12,423 bases of DNA, from the NCBI GenBank assembly GCA_022758985.1, contig JAEMQC010000115.1, positions 1 through 12,423 on the forward strand, in the 5' to 3' direction. This document shows positions 1 through 8,711 of this stretch, in pieces. A program made the translations under genes and the position numbers. The stretch comes from Campylobacteraceae bacterium (lineage in GTDB: Bacteria; Campylobacterota; Campylobacteria; Campylobacterales; UBA6016). The notes beneath the pieces are model-generated. The model searched no databases. It was not told the origin of the DNA and was given only the letters and a program-made list of their open reading frames with translations. Numbering within the stretch: the first letter of the stretch is position 1; each line of letters begins with the position of its first letter.

Positions 1-1
1 A

Positions 2-133
2 GAAGAAGTAAGAATAAGAAAACAGAATAAATTAACCGCCCATTTTTTTCATTACACCGGAAATGTCGATGAGGTGATGAAAAGAGTAAAACGGCTATCT
101 AAGCATAAAGGTCTCGTATTCAAGGTGTTCTAG
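2..133 (+). CDS. Possible 3' end of a convergent gene of unknown function (partial)
   Basis: A plus-strand frame is open from the window edge for 43 codons and ends with TAG at 131-133. It is rich in Lys and Arg and ends in KGLVFKVF. I do not recognise the family. If real, it is the C-terminus of a gene entering from the left, converging on pelG and overlapping its 3' end by 39 bases. Its codons lie exactly opposite those of pelG, so the open frame over the overlap could be a shadow. Bases 2-94, outside pelG, are also open in this frame, which is modest support. The alternative is that bases 1-94 are simply non-coding sequence after the operon; I see no clear hairpin terminator there. Confidence 0.3.
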   Translation, partial: EEVRIRKQNKLTAHFFHYTGNVDEVMKRVKRLSKHKGLVFKVF

Positions 134-1465
134 GCTTTTGTCAAGTTTGTAAAACCCGATCAAAATAGTTATCAAAAGTGACAGTGCATACCCGTATCCG
201 TAAAACAGAGCCCCAAGCCAGAGAGTAAGAGCCGTAAAAAGTGTGTTTAAAATCAAAAAAATGACGGTAAGTTCTAGGACTATATCTCGCTTGTCGAGAT
301 AGAAAAAGATATTTAAAAGCCCTATAAGCACTATTTGCATATATGCCGCAATAACGTCAATATAAAGTAGCGACAAAAATAGATTTGAGATACCCACAAG
401 CTCCAAAATTTTTGGTGCCATGATATATATGATGAGAATAGCCATTGCCTGAATCTTGATAATCTCAAAAATCCCCTGTTTGATAGCATATACCATTTCG
501 TTTCGCATGATGTGTATATATGAGAGTGTTGCTCCCTCTCTAACTGCCGTATAAAACTTGTCGTAGTACTCCACAAAGTCGGTCTCAATCCGCACCAAAA
601 ACACTGCCATACCCGGAATGACCGATAGGTATGCCAAAAATATAGGGGTATCGTAGATAGGCGATGCTCGAAGGGGTCCGATGACCGCCTCGCTTGTCGG
701 TAGGTAAAACCAAAACATTATTTTGTCTATCCATACGGCAGTGTTGTAAAGTACGCCCACCCAGATAAGCACCTTAAACATCTTGCCTTTTTGCAAAAAA
801 TCAAACGATATAAACTTGTTAGATGGGTATGTTCTGATTGCAAGCCCCATCATACCGAGCAGTAGCACAACTTGACCTATCCAAAAACCGCCCAGAAGAC
901 CGACCAGCCCATAATCCCTAAAAAGCAGGGCAAATAGCACCGATACGCTGTAGCCTATCGCAAAATTGACGACTATCGCTTTGTAGTGTTTCATTCCGCT
1001 AAGAAGGATTGAGGCTATCCAGATGCAAGATAGGGTGATAAAAGCCGAGAACATAAGGACTCTGTAGAGGATACTCTCGTTTGGAAACAAAAAGATAAGA
1101 ATGGGCAGGGCAAACAAAGCACCGCTAAGTACTGTCAAAAATATAGCGCCGTGGAAAGTGGGGAGCACCAAGGTGTTACCCTTTGCAAAAAGCGTATCAG
1201 CTATATATCTAGTAAAAGATAGTTGTAATGTTCCCGTAAGGATGAGGCTAAACACGTACAGATAAGTGATCGACACTTGAAACTGAGTAATCAAAAGCCC
1301 AGGAATGACGACCCCAAAACTGAGCATTCCTATAATCAAAACACCCAAAATGGAGAGTATCCAAGGACCTGAACTGATAATACCGGCGTAGATGTAGGCT
1401 CTAAAAAGCGATGAGTAGCTATCTTTTTTTAGAATTTTGCGAAGTTCAAATCCTATTCCAGCCAT
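95..1465 (-). CDS. pelG: PelG, inner-membrane Pel polysaccharide transporter
   Basis: This is a 456-residue integral membrane protein, the same length as P. aeruginosa PelG. It starts with MAGIGFELRKIL, the conserved N-terminus of PelG proteins, and has about 12 hydrophobic helices (for example near 24-50, 64-84, 104-127, 135-155, 163-182, 186-210, 231-255, 273-291, 335-358, 362-388, 394-420 and 423-440). The hydrophilic loop around 292-325 (RIETDFVEYYDKFY) is typical of the family. PelG belongs to the MOP/PST flippase-like superfamily and is known to work with PelD, PelE and PelF to move the growing polymer across the inner membrane. It is the last gene of the operon. Its ATG overlaps the pelF stop (TAATG), with AGAGGA about 10 bases upstream, so translation is probably coupled to pelF. 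It ends in TAG at 95-97. Confidence 0.95.
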   Translation of the reverse strand: MAGIGFELRKILKKDSYSSLFRAYIYAGIISSGPWILSILGVLIIGMLSFGVVIPGLLITQFQVSITYLYVFSLILTGTLQLSFTRYIADTLFAKGNTLVLPTFHGAIFLTVLSGALFALPILIFLFPNESILYRVLMFSAFITLSCIWIASILLSGMKHYKAIVVNFAIGYSVSVLFALLFRDYGLVGLLGGFWIGQVVLLLGMMGLAIRTYPSNKFISFDFLQKGKMFKVLIWVGVLYNTAVWIDKIMFWFYLPTSEAVIGPLRASPIYDTPIFLAYLSVIPGMAVFLVRIETDFVEYYDKFYTAVREGATLSYIHIMRNEMVYAIKQGIFEIIKIQAMAILIIYIMAPKILELVGISNLFLSLLYIDVIAAYMQIVLIGLLNIFFYLDKRDIVLELTVIFLILNTLFTALTLWLGALFYGYGYALSLLITILIGFYKLDKSLEHLEYETFMLR

Positions 1466-2982
1466 TAGCGCATTATCCTCTCGTATATTTCGCCGTACAT
1501 TTTTATCATTCGTTCTTTTGTATAAAAACGCTCGACTCTAGCTATTGCAGACTCTCTTCTGGCTGCCCAAATAGCGTCGTCTTTTAGCATCTTGATACAC
1601 TCTTTTGCAAAACTATCGGGATCCGAGATAGGAACAACGGCGCCCGAGTCGCCTATGGCGATGTCTTCGTCACCATACCCTTCTATTAGCTGCTTGCAAG
1701 AACCTACATCCGTAACAACGGAAGGTACGCCCGCCGCCGCCGCTTCAAGTATTACAAGAGGCAGAGCTTCGCTGATGGAGGTGAGCGCGAGTATAGATAT
1801 TTTCGGAAATAGCTCTTCTATGTTTTGAAATCCCAAAAATTTGACATTTTCTTGCAGTCCCAGACTCTCACAAAGGTTTATACACTCACTTGCATACTCT
1901 TTGTCTTCCTCTGTCGGTCCAGCTATCCAGCCCTGCGCATCCGGAATGGTATTTACGATGATTCTCATTGCCCTAATGAAAGTTTTGATGTCTTTTATTG
2001 CGACGACCCTGCCGATGAGGCAGATGATATTTTTGTTTTGTTCATTTCTTTTGCCTCTAAGTTTTGCAAACTTCTCCACATCTACGCCGTTTGGGATTAT
2101 CATCGTTTTTTCCGGCTCTGCCCCGTCTTCTATCTGCCTTAACCTATTTGCCTCATATAGCGTCGTGATTACGTCTGAGCTGTCGTAACAAAATTTACCG
2201 ATTTTTTCAAAAAACTCTATCCATAGCTGTCTAAAATAGCTAGTTTCCGTCGGTTCTTTTTGAAATAGATTGCGATTGTCTTTTATCCATTCTGTTTGAC
2301 TGAGGTCTATTTTGCGCTCTTTCGTGTAGATACCGTGCTCGGTCAGCATGAGCGGGTAGCCGTGTGTGCTTCGTATCATCGCACCCAAAAATCCGGCGTA
2401 GCCCGTAGATATCGTGTGGCATAGTCTGACTTTTATCATTGATTTTGTGATTTTTGACATCAGCCATATAGGCTTGTGCATAGAGCGAACCGTCCAAAAA
2501 TAGTCCACAAAAGAAGGATCGGTGCAGTGAGATTGGTAACTTTCGCATATCATATCAAACGACATTTTGGAGTACAAAAAACTCTCTTCGTTCAGGTGTG
2601 TGCCGTGGGTTAGCATTCTGGATATATCTACAAAATCATGCATCGGCTCATTTTTTGAAGATTTATGCATGTTTTCATGAAAAGCCTTTATAGAATCAAA
2701 GGTTTTTGTATCGCCCACATGTGCTTTTGGCTCGGGCGTATTTTGTTCGTCGTGCAGATAATGTTCTTCAAAATGCACTACGTTTGACGGTAACTCATAA
2801 TACATACGTTCATATGCGTCCCTTGAACTGCCTATAAAAATAATCGCAAATTTGTATTGTGAAAAAGCAAGCAACATCTGATGTATCCACTGCGACACGC
2901 CACCTCTAACATAAGGGAACGTTCCCTCTAGTAGTAGGGCGATATCTGCTTCTTTTGCTTTTGGAAAATCATTTTGTGTCAT
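1465..2982 (-). CDS. pelF: PelF, cytoplasmic GT4-family glycosyltransferase (Pel polymerase)
   Basis: The protein has 505 residues, against about 507 in P. aeruginosa PelF. It is soluble, with no signal peptide or membrane helix, and has a GT-B fold pattern. The N-terminal Rossmann half opens with IALLLEGTFPYVRGGVSQW at 14-32, the glycine-rich acceptor loop of PelF. The C-terminal half has IPNGVD at 296-301, GRVVAIKD at 324-331 with the nucleotide-contacting Arg/Lys pair (R325, K330), and the EX7E motif SEALPLVILE with E405 and E413. PelF is known to use UDP-sugars to make the GalNAc-rich Pel polymer at the PelD-PelE-PelG membrane complex. The start codon overlaps the pelE stop (ATGA), and only a weak GAGA Shine-Dalgarno lies before it, which suggests coupled translation. 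All catalytic motifs appear intact. Confidence 0.96.
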   Translation of the reverse strand: MTQNDFPKAKEADIALLLEGTFPYVRGGVSQWIHQMLLAFSQYKFAIIFIGSSRDAYERMYYELPSNVVHFEEHYLHDEQNTPEPKAHVGDTKTFDSIKAFHENMHKSSKNEPMHDFVDISRMLTHGTHLNEESFLYSKMSFDMICESYQSHCTDPSFVDYFWTVRSMHKPIWLMSKITKSMIKVRLCHTISTGYAGFLGAMIRSTHGYPLMLTEHGIYTKERKIDLSQTEWIKDNRNLFQKEPTETSYFRQLWIEFFEKIGKFCYDSSDVITTLYEANRLRQIEDGAEPEKTMIIPNGVDVEKFAKLRGKRNEQNKNIICLIGRVVAIKDIKTFIRAMRIIVNTIPDAQGWIAGPTEEDKEYASECINLCESLGLQENVKFLGFQNIEELFPKISILALTSISEALPLVILEAAAAGVPSVVTDVGSCKQLIEGYGDEDIAIGDSGAVVPISDPDSFAKECIKMLKDDAIWAARRESAIARVERFYTKERMIKMYGEIYERIMR

Positions 2983-3986
2983 GCCGTCTCACATTTGTTA
3001 CTATTTATGTTTGTCCAATATTCTATTACGGGGGTCATTGCGGGAACGTTTTCAAAATCTTTGGTGTTTGAAAGCAGTCCCACAACATCTTTGTATTTTT
3101 TTTCCATAAATGCAATTTCTGCCATATATGGAGCCGTCTTTGAACTAGCGATACCGAATGCCTCTAGTACTCTAAAGGCTATTTTTGCTTCGTCGTATTT
3201 TTCTTGTCTCATTAGAATTTTGCCCTTTAGCATCCAAAAATCAGCATCCGAGCCTTTGAGTTCTACTGCTTTTTGTATAGCATTTGCCGCTTGTGTTAGG
3301 GCATAAGACATTAGTTCCCCTTGCAACATCCCGTAATAGACCAGATTCCAGTAGTTTTCCGCAAGTTGTTTGTGTATATATGCGCTTACTTCGGCATCTT
3401 CGCCATCGGATTCTTTGAGCAAAGACAAAAGCCTGTGTATTTCGTTGTTTATAGCTTTTTCTTGTTTCTCCAACATTCCGTATGCAAAAAGCCTGATATC
3501 GTCGGTCTTGTCGGTAAGTATCTGCTTTAATATTGGCACGCTTACCTTTAGCGGCATGGAGTGCAGTATGTTTAATGCCTGAAATCTGTTTGCGCTTGAA
3601 GCATCCGAGCTTGTTATTTTAAATCTGACGCCGCCTATTGCGCTTGCGCTATTTTCCGTGGCTTTTGCCGTACTTTCAAATATGGGCGAACTGGATAGTT
3701 GGAACATATTGTCTTGTTGCGTTTTTTGAAAAAATCTATCTATGATCGCAAGTGAGCACACTAGCAAAATACCTACTATCGGTAGTGTAAAAGTCATTAA
3801 AAACAAAAAGGCGACAATAAAAACAGGGGCATATGTGCGAACCTCTTTTTTGAGCGCAAAAAATGCAACTATCGAAAAAAGTACAGATATTCCCGTATGT
3901 GCGGCAAGCAACCACAAAAGAGTACTTTGCGGCAGCATGATATTGACGTATTTTGAGAAGCCTGCGAAGTGGAGTAGATTATCCAT
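2979..3986 (-). CDS. pelE: PelE, inner-membrane protein with TPR-like cytoplasmic domain
   Basis: The protein has 335 residues, against about 329 for P. aeruginosa PelE. Two hydrophobic stretches near the N-terminus (about 22-45 and 52-83) are followed by a soluble helical region. Repeats of TPR type are visible around 205-243 and 247-302 (DADFWMLKGKILMRQEKYDE, then AEIAFMEKKYKDVVGLL). In Pseudomonas, PelE sits with PelD and PelG and helps recruit PelF to the membrane. Identification rests on architecture, length and position between pelD and pelF, because PelE sequences diverge strongly. The ATG is preceded by AGGTG at 6-base spacing and lies 8 bases inside the end of pelD. Confidence 0.9.
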   Translation of the reverse strand: MDNLLHFAGFSKYVNIMLPQSTLLWLLAAHTGISVLFSIVAFFALKKEVRTYAPVFIVAFLFLMTFTLPIVGILLVCSLAIIDRFFQKTQQDNMFQLSSSPIFESTAKATENSASAIGGVRFKITSSDASSANRFQALNILHSMPLKVSVPILKQILTDKTDDIRLFAYGMLEKQEKAINNEIHRLLSLLKESDGEDAEVSAYIHKQLAENYWNLVYYGMLQGELMSYALTQAANAIQKAVELKGSDADFWMLKGKILMRQEKYDEAKIAFRVLEAFGIASSKTAPYMAEIAFMEKKYKDVVGLLSNTKDFENVPAMTPVIEYWTNINSNKCETA

Positions 3987-5376
3987 TTTGACACCTGAAT
4001 AGTAGATGTTGCAGTGTTTCGACGTCGTTTTTATAATCCCCTAGATTTGTTGCATACAAAATAACACTAGACTCTTCAAGTGTTTTACCGTGATGCGCTT
4101 TCATCCAATCGCTAATTCTAGCGGCATAGCCGTCCAATCCTTTTGCATCGGTAAGTGGCATAAGCGTAAGTAGGGCGGTTTTGCCGTCTAGTTTTTTCTC
4201 CCAACTAAGGTCCATTTTTCTTTGCATGCGCTTGATTTGTACCATAATATCTTTGGTGTTGTCGTCAAAAACAAGTGTAGCTATATGGCTTTGTACGTGA
4301 CTTTTTCTTTCGATATACGAGAGTCTGGTTAGCTCTTTTGCAAAATCTATAGGAATATCGCTATAAGTTTGCTTGATAGGCTCCACTTTTGGCATCACGT
4401 CTAGGCTATCCACATAATAATCGACTAGTACGCTTATCATCTGCAACGTATCTTGATGAAGTGCAAAAAACGGCATACTCTCTACGACAAAAAGCCCGAA
4501 TACGTTTTCGGCTCTATCTTTTAATACTGCCGCCACAATGTATTTGCTTGGAATTTCTTCGCCTAGCTCTTTTGGATTTATGTGGGCGACTTTCCCTTCT
4601 TCTAGTGTAAACAAAACAAGAGGGTCTTTTGTATCTAATTCAAATTTGTTGCCTATTGACGCCAAAGCCGTAGAGGATATTTTTTGATTTGGCAGCATCG
4701 GAAATATTGCCGCTTTTGTTATCTGACAATAATAAGCCAAAATGCTCAAAAACTGACTCGCCGCAAGCAGATGTGTTTTTTTGTCGTTAAATTTTAGACT
4801 CTCTTCGCCCACCAGCTCGTTTAACTTCAAAAGAGCGTCTCTTAGCGTGCCTGGTTTTGTCATTATCATCTGCTCTAGCCTGTCGTGACTAAGCTTTAGA
4901 ATGTAGTATCTATGGGTTAGTTGCTCTAGTTTTTCAACCGTATAAAATGTACTTTGCTCCACTCTTCTGTATTTGCTTTGCCATGCTTCGTTGTACTCTC
5001 CGCATATCATGACTGTGATGATTCCACCTATAAAATACGACGTTGGAAACGTGTCAAACGATATATCCCCGCCGACAAAAAGCCATGCAAAAATGAGAAT
5101 AATAGACGACAACAGTCCGCTTGCTACGCCGTATCTGAGCGATAATAGTATAGGCACTATCCAAGTCCAAGGAAAACCGCTTTTGCTAAACATCGGATCC
5201 GAAGAATTAAAAACGACTCCAAGCCATACGGCTCCCAGCGTACCGATAATAATTTCAAGCCATTTACCGCCCTTTATGTCTTTTAGCGATGAGGTTGTAA
5301 TAGCCCATCTTTTTGCTAAATATCTTCTAATAACGGTGGTAAAAGGGCTTAAAATCTTAACGGTTTTGTTTTTCAT
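3979..5376 (-). CDS. pelD: PelD, membrane c-di-GMP receptor of the Pel synthase complex
   Basis: The protein has 465 residues (P. aeruginosa PelD has about 455). Four predicted helices near 40-58, 70-85, 87-102 and 112-126 are followed by a helical linker (about 133-172), a GAF-type domain (about 200-325, with VFGLFVVESMPFF at 292-304) and a degenerate GGDEF domain from about 360 to the end. No GGDEF catalytic motif is present. The inhibitory-site-like motif RKMD at 386-389 (RxxD) is present, with a further Arg at 420. The spacing closely matches the c-di-GMP contacts R367, D370 and R402 described for P. aeruginosa PelD. The inferred role is post-translational switching of Pel synthesis by c-di-GMP. 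The start overlaps the pelC stop (TAATG). Confidence 0.95.
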   Translation of the reverse strand: MKNKTVKILSPFTTVIRRYLAKRWAITTSSLKDIKGGKWLEIIIGTLGAVWLGVVFNSSDPMFSKSGFPWTWIVPILLSLRYGVASGLLSSIILIFAWLFVGGDISFDTFPTSYFIGGIITVMICGEYNEAWQSKYRRVEQSTFYTVEKLEQLTHRYYILKLSHDRLEQMIMTKPGTLRDALLKLNELVGEESLKFNDKKTHLLAASQFLSILAYYCQITKAAIFPMLPNQKISSTALASIGNKFELDTKDPLVLFTLEEGKVAHINPKELGEEIPSKYIVAAVLKDRAENVFGLFVVESMPFFALHQDTLQMISVLVDYYVDSLDVMPKVEPIKQTYSDIPIDFAKELTRLSYIERKSHVQSHIATLVFDDNTKDIMVQIKRMQRKMDLSWEKKLDGKTALLTLMPLTDAKGLDGYAARISDWMKAHHGKTLEESSVILYATNLGDYKNDVETLQHLLFRCQNG

Positions 5377-5906
5377 TAGTTTAGTTTCGCTTTTCCTATT
5401 AAGTTGCCGATTAGTTTTTGAGCCACACCGCTAACAGATTCTCTACTCCATCCGGCTCTAGCCCCTGCCGCACTCCAAATCACCTCGTCGTTTGAAAGGT
5501 CTATTATCTTTAGTGTGATACCGACAGCAGGCTCACCGTCTATGCCCACTTTGTATCTCCATTCATCCACTACGCCCGTTATGGCATACCTAAAACCGTT
5601 TTCTTTTGCCCACAATTTTGCGTCGTTTATTAGTTTTTCTTCGGACGTGTCAAATACGCCGTCTCTATTTTGAGCGGACACATATCTTGTCGTGCTTACC
5701 CCTTCGGCTAGTAGCAGGCTCTCCGTGATTGCCTCCGCTCTTTGTCCGGCTTGTGGTGTTTCCGTTCTGTTGATTATCGGCAGCAGTGCCCATTTGACCT
5801 TTTTTTCTAGTTTTGGGGCTACGGAAGCGTCGCTAACCGAACAACCGCCTAGACCAAGTGTTGCAACGACTAGCAGTAGTGCCGTCAGTATATGTTTGAT
5901 TTTCAT
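5376..5906 (-). CDS. pelC: PelC, outer-membrane lipoprotein of the Pel export channel
   Basis: The protein has 176 residues (P. aeruginosa PelC has about 172). A lipoprotein signal peptide is seen, a charged start MKIKH then a hydrophobic stretch ending in the lipobox LGGC with the lipidated Cys at 22. Serine at +2 is compatible with sorting to the outer membrane. The mature part begins with KWALLPIINRTETPQAGQRAEA (split as KWALLPIINR, TETPQAGQRAEA), the typical opening of PelC. It closes with a region around DEVIWSAAGARAGWS. In P. aeruginosa, PelC forms a 12-membered ring on the periplasmic face of the outer membrane and guides the cationic polymer towards PelB. It is the only gene of this operon that does not overlap the gene before it, and it has the strongest ribosome binding site. 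Confidence 0.93.
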   Translation of the reverse strand: MKIKHILTALLLVVATLGLGGCSVSDASVAPKLEKKVKWALLPIINRTETPQAGQRAEAITESLLLAEGVSTTRYVSAQNRDGVFDTSEEKLINDAKLWAKENGFRYAITGVVDEWRYKVGIDGEPAVGITLKIIDLSNDEVIWSAAGARAGWSRESVSGVAQKLIGNLIGKAKLN

Positions 5907-5909
5907 GTT

Positions 5910-5921
5910 TTTCTCCTTTTT
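5910..5921 (-). promoter_or_regulatory. Strong ribosome binding site of pelC
   Basis: On the minus strand the 18 bases between the upstream pelB stop and the pelC ATG contain AAAAGGAG followed by AAAAAC and then ATG. This is a near-ideal Shine-Dalgarno with about 6 bases of spacing in an A-rich, unstructured context. The other internal genes start inside the preceding gene and have weaker sites. It fits a need for more PelC subunits than partner proteins, since PelC is dodecameric in Pseudomonas; this link is an inference. Confidence 0.8.
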
Positions 5922-5924
5922 AAT

Positions 5925-8711
5925 TTAAAATCCCAGAAGGTAGCTAAAACCCAAGCTTTTGTTTATGCCGTTTGTTATCAGTGAGCCTTCTCCTCCTTGC
6001 CCGTAAGATACGTACATCTGAAACCTATCCTTGCCCTCTAGTGATGTTACAAAGCCGCTTGTGATAGCGTAGCCTACACCGTATCTGGTATTGTTGGAGA
6101 GCGAAAGAACGGCATACGGACGCAACGCCTTTGAGTACGAGTTTGTACCCGACACACTCTCGCCGATACCTATATCAATTCCGTACATGGCGTAAGTATT
6201 TGGGAGCAAAATATCGCTAGTCAAATCCGCAGGAGTTGCGGTTGGGGCGATTATGCTCTCAAAATCCGAAAATTGGGCTATATCTAGCGCACCTTGTCTA
6301 TATCTTGCAAACTCATAATACACTCTAGTATTAATATCAGGATATTCCGTTCTTGCTTGATAACCGGCAGAAAGCATAGTTATTGACGCTTCGGCTAGTT
6401 TTGCGCCGTTTTGTGCCTTTAGTACGTCAAACTCATGGTTTATGCTTATGTTCTCTCTTTTTGAGACCCTGTAGGTTGCTGATATGGCGGCATAGTCTTT
6501 TGCTCCGCCTATCACAAGCGCCGCACTCTCCTTGCTATCGCTATTGTAGCCGCCTACAATAGCGATACTCGTATCTCTATCTAGCGTTAGGTCGTATGTT
6601 GCGTCCACACATATAAACTCTCGCATACTTTTGCGTTTTGTTAGCCTGATGTCGCTTTTTGCCTCATTGGCGTACTCTTTTTGCACCCCTAGCGTGTATC
6701 TTGTATCCTGATATGATGTCTGTTTTAGCACCTCTTGGGAGTGAAGCGTGTTTTTGTTTTTTTCAAACTCCGCCGTTATTGCAACGCTCCTATACGGTTT
6801 TATTTTTGTGCCTAGATATGAGTGCAGAGTTTCGATGTCTGGCTGCCTTGCGTATTCAAATCCGGCGTTGATGTTATTTGCATTTTCAAAGTAGTTTTCG
6901 CCAAAACGCCTGTGCGATTCATCGTCATAGCCGTCTTTGTCCATTTTTTCAAACGCCGCACTCTCTTTTTGTGCGATTTTTTTTGTGATTGTATAACCCT
7001 CCATCTCGTCGTATTCAGGCAGTATCCTGATGGCTCCGAGCATTGTTTCAATAACTTCAAAATCTCTCATTTCATTTGCAAGCGGTAGTACCGCCCATTC
7101 TGGAGCCTCTATTTTTGCTTTTGCATCGGCAAATATCGCTTTTTTAAGTGCATCAAATGCCGCTATTTCCGATAGATACTGGTATTTTACGGCGTACTCT
7201 TTTGTGTTGTTTAGATATTTTTGCATGGCAAGCAGCTTGGCGTCCGATGATAGCTTTGAAAAAATATAACTAGCCTGTGCAGGATTTGTCGCATTTATCT
7301 CTGTTTTTTCGACTTTTTGCCACAGCTTTTCTTTGAGATTGAGTGATTTTGCCTCGTATCCGAGGGCGTCATAAGCGGCTATTAGGTTTAATAGTGCAAC
7401 TTCACGATTTTTTGCCCCGTAATATGAGAGCTCATATAGTTTTAGTGCTTTTTGATGCATAGATATTGCCGAATACGCCGATGCCAGAGCATCAAAATAT
7501 TTTTTATTTTGTGACAAAAACGGCTCAAATCTGCGAAGGTTATAAAATATTAGCCCTCTATCCCCTTTTTCCACCGACGCTATCAAAATAAGCTCTCTAA
7601 TATCATTACTCTTATTGGTTATAAGTGCATGCTCAAGCTCACCGAGTGCGGCATCATAATGCCTTTGCCTCATGTGAAGCTCTGCCTTTGCCAAAGAAAA
7701 CGAGCTACTTTTCAAAATATCTTTTGACGATTTTTTGCTTGCCGAATTTATTAGGCTCCAAGCTTCTTTGTCATTGTTTTGTGCCATGTAGATATTTAGG
7801 GCTTGTATCAGCATCGCCTCGCTACCGTCTTGCTCATAAGCTGTTTTTGCAATTTGCGCCGCCTGTAACGGGTTTTCCGCAACGGTTAGTATCACCAGTC
7901 TTTCCGTTTGGAACTCTTTTAATTTTGTTAGTTTCGACAAACTTTCGTATGCGTATTTGGCTTCTTTTTCGTGTTGCCCTTGCCATGCTAGCTCGCCGTA
8001 TAGTTCAAAAAATTGTGCATCTTTTGTCTCCTTTGTGGACATGGCATCGTTCATTACCTCGAACGCCTTATCGAACTCACCTTTTCTAAAAAGCACTCTA
8101 GCCGTTTTGGCGGCATTGTCGGCAGTCATTCCATGGTTTTTGATATGTAGCTCGTAAAGCCTTAGCGCCTCATCCAAATCATCCGCTTTTTCCGACATTA
8201 AAGCGGCGGCATCTAGTATCAGAGGGTCTTTTTTGTGGGCGTACATCTCTTTTAGCGTATTTATCCCTTTTTTTACCTCACCAAGCTCCTCATAAACCCT
8301 CAAAAACGCAGCCAAATCCTCTTTTGTTACCTTTTTTAGCCTCAAATTGTGCTCATACACGATTAACATTCCCTCTTTGTCGCCGAGTGCCATAGAGAGT
8401 CTAGCCAACTCACTTATGATTTCGTCTGTTTGTTTTTGTTTTGCGAGTTCTTTGTAGCTTGCTAGCGCTAGTGTTGTGTCGTTGCTCCAAAGAGCTACTT
8501 TTGCTAGTTTTTCGAGCCAAAGAGTGTGTTCTTTTGATTTTTGGACACCTATTTTTGCGGTTTCTACCGCCGCCGCAAAGTTATGTGCACCGACAAATAC
8601 GTCATATGCAAGCGCAAAAGATTTTTCGTCAAACTCTCTTTTGATTTCAAATGCACACAACGAAGTGGTGAGAGCAAACAAAAACATACAAAAAGCGGCA
8701 AAGTTTTTCAT
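5925..8711 (-). CDS. pelB: PelB C-terminal part: periplasmic TPR scaffold and outer-membrane beta-barrel
   Basis: The protein has 928 residues. It starts with its own Sec signal peptide (MKNFAAFCMFLFALTTSLCA, likely cut near residue 20; the Cys is not in a lipobox). A long array of TPR-like helical pairs follows to about 590, for example 172-193, 203-226, 236-262, 341-363 and 406-432 (ALASAYSAISMHQKALKLYE). From about 612 the sequence changes to alternating beta strands with short turns, and it ends GFSYLLGF with a C-terminal Phe, the usual signature recognised by the outer-membrane assembly machinery. This matches the TPR and porin parts of P. aeruginosa PelB, whose TPRs bind PelA and PelC and whose barrel exports the polymer. 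The inner-membrane anchor of PelB is missing here and is encoded by the gene just upstream, overlapping by ATGA. An AAGG lies 9 bases before the start. Confidence 0.92.
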   Translation of the reverse strand: MKNFAAFCMFLFALTTSLCAFEIKREFDEKSFALAYDVFVGAHNFAAAVETAKIGVQKSKEHTLWLEKLAKVALWSNDTTLALASYKELAKQKQTDEIISELARLSMALGDKEGMLIVYEHNLRLKKVTKEDLAAFLRVYEELGEVKKGINTLKEMYAHKKDPLILDAAALMSEKADDLDEALRLYELHIKNHGMTADNAAKTARVLFRKGEFDKAFEVMNDAMSTKETKDAQFFELYGELAWQGQHEKEAKYAYESLSKLTKLKEFQTERLVILTVAENPLQAAQIAKTAYEQDGSEAMLIQALNIYMAQNNDKEAWSLINSASKKSSKDILKSSSFSLAKAELHMRQRHYDAALGELEHALITNKSNDIRELILIASVEKGDRGLIFYNLRRFEPFLSQNKKYFDALASAYSAISMHQKALKLYELSYYGAKNREVALLNLIAAYDALGYEAKSLNLKEKLWQKVEKTEINATNPAQASYIFSKLSSDAKLLAMQKYLNNTKEYAVKYQYLSEIAAFDALKKAIFADAKAKIEAPEWAVLPLANEMRDFEVIETMLGAIRILPEYDEMEGYTITKKIAQKESAAFEKMDKDGYDDESHRRFGENYFENANNINAGFEYARQPDIETLHSYLGTKIKPYRSVAITAEFEKNKNTLHSQEVLKQTSYQDTRYTLGVQKEYANEAKSDIRLTKRKSMREFICVDATYDLTLDRDTSIAIVGGYNSDSKESAALVIGGAKDYAAISATYRVSKRENISINHEFDVLKAQNGAKLAEASITMLSAGYQARTEYPDINTRVYYEFARYRQGALDIAQFSDFESIIAPTATPADLTSDILLPNTYAMYGIDIGIGESVSGTNSYSKALRPYAVLSLSNNTRYGVGYAITSGFVTSLEGKDRFQMYVSYGQGGEGSLITNGINKSLGFSYLLGF

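Noticed and set aside
35..94. In-frame continuation of pelG past its TAG stop for about 20 codons to TAA
   Set aside because: PelG already has the usual family length of 456 residues at the TAG, and there is nothing to suggest stop-codon read-through.
1..94. Rho-independent terminator after pelG
   Set aside because: There is a T-rich stretch (CATTTTTTTC) on the plus strand but no inverted repeat next to it on either strand.
4973..5434. Plus-strand open frame of 153 codons opposite pelD and pelC
   Set aside because: It mirrors the membrane helices of PelD and spans the pelC/pelD junction; it is a shadow frame with no recognisable motif.
7625..8089. Long plus-strand open frame of 154 codons opposite pelB
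   Set aside because: It lies wholly inside a well-supported gene, has low-complexity Leu/Pro/Ser-rich composition typical of antisense frames, and has no recognisable domain.
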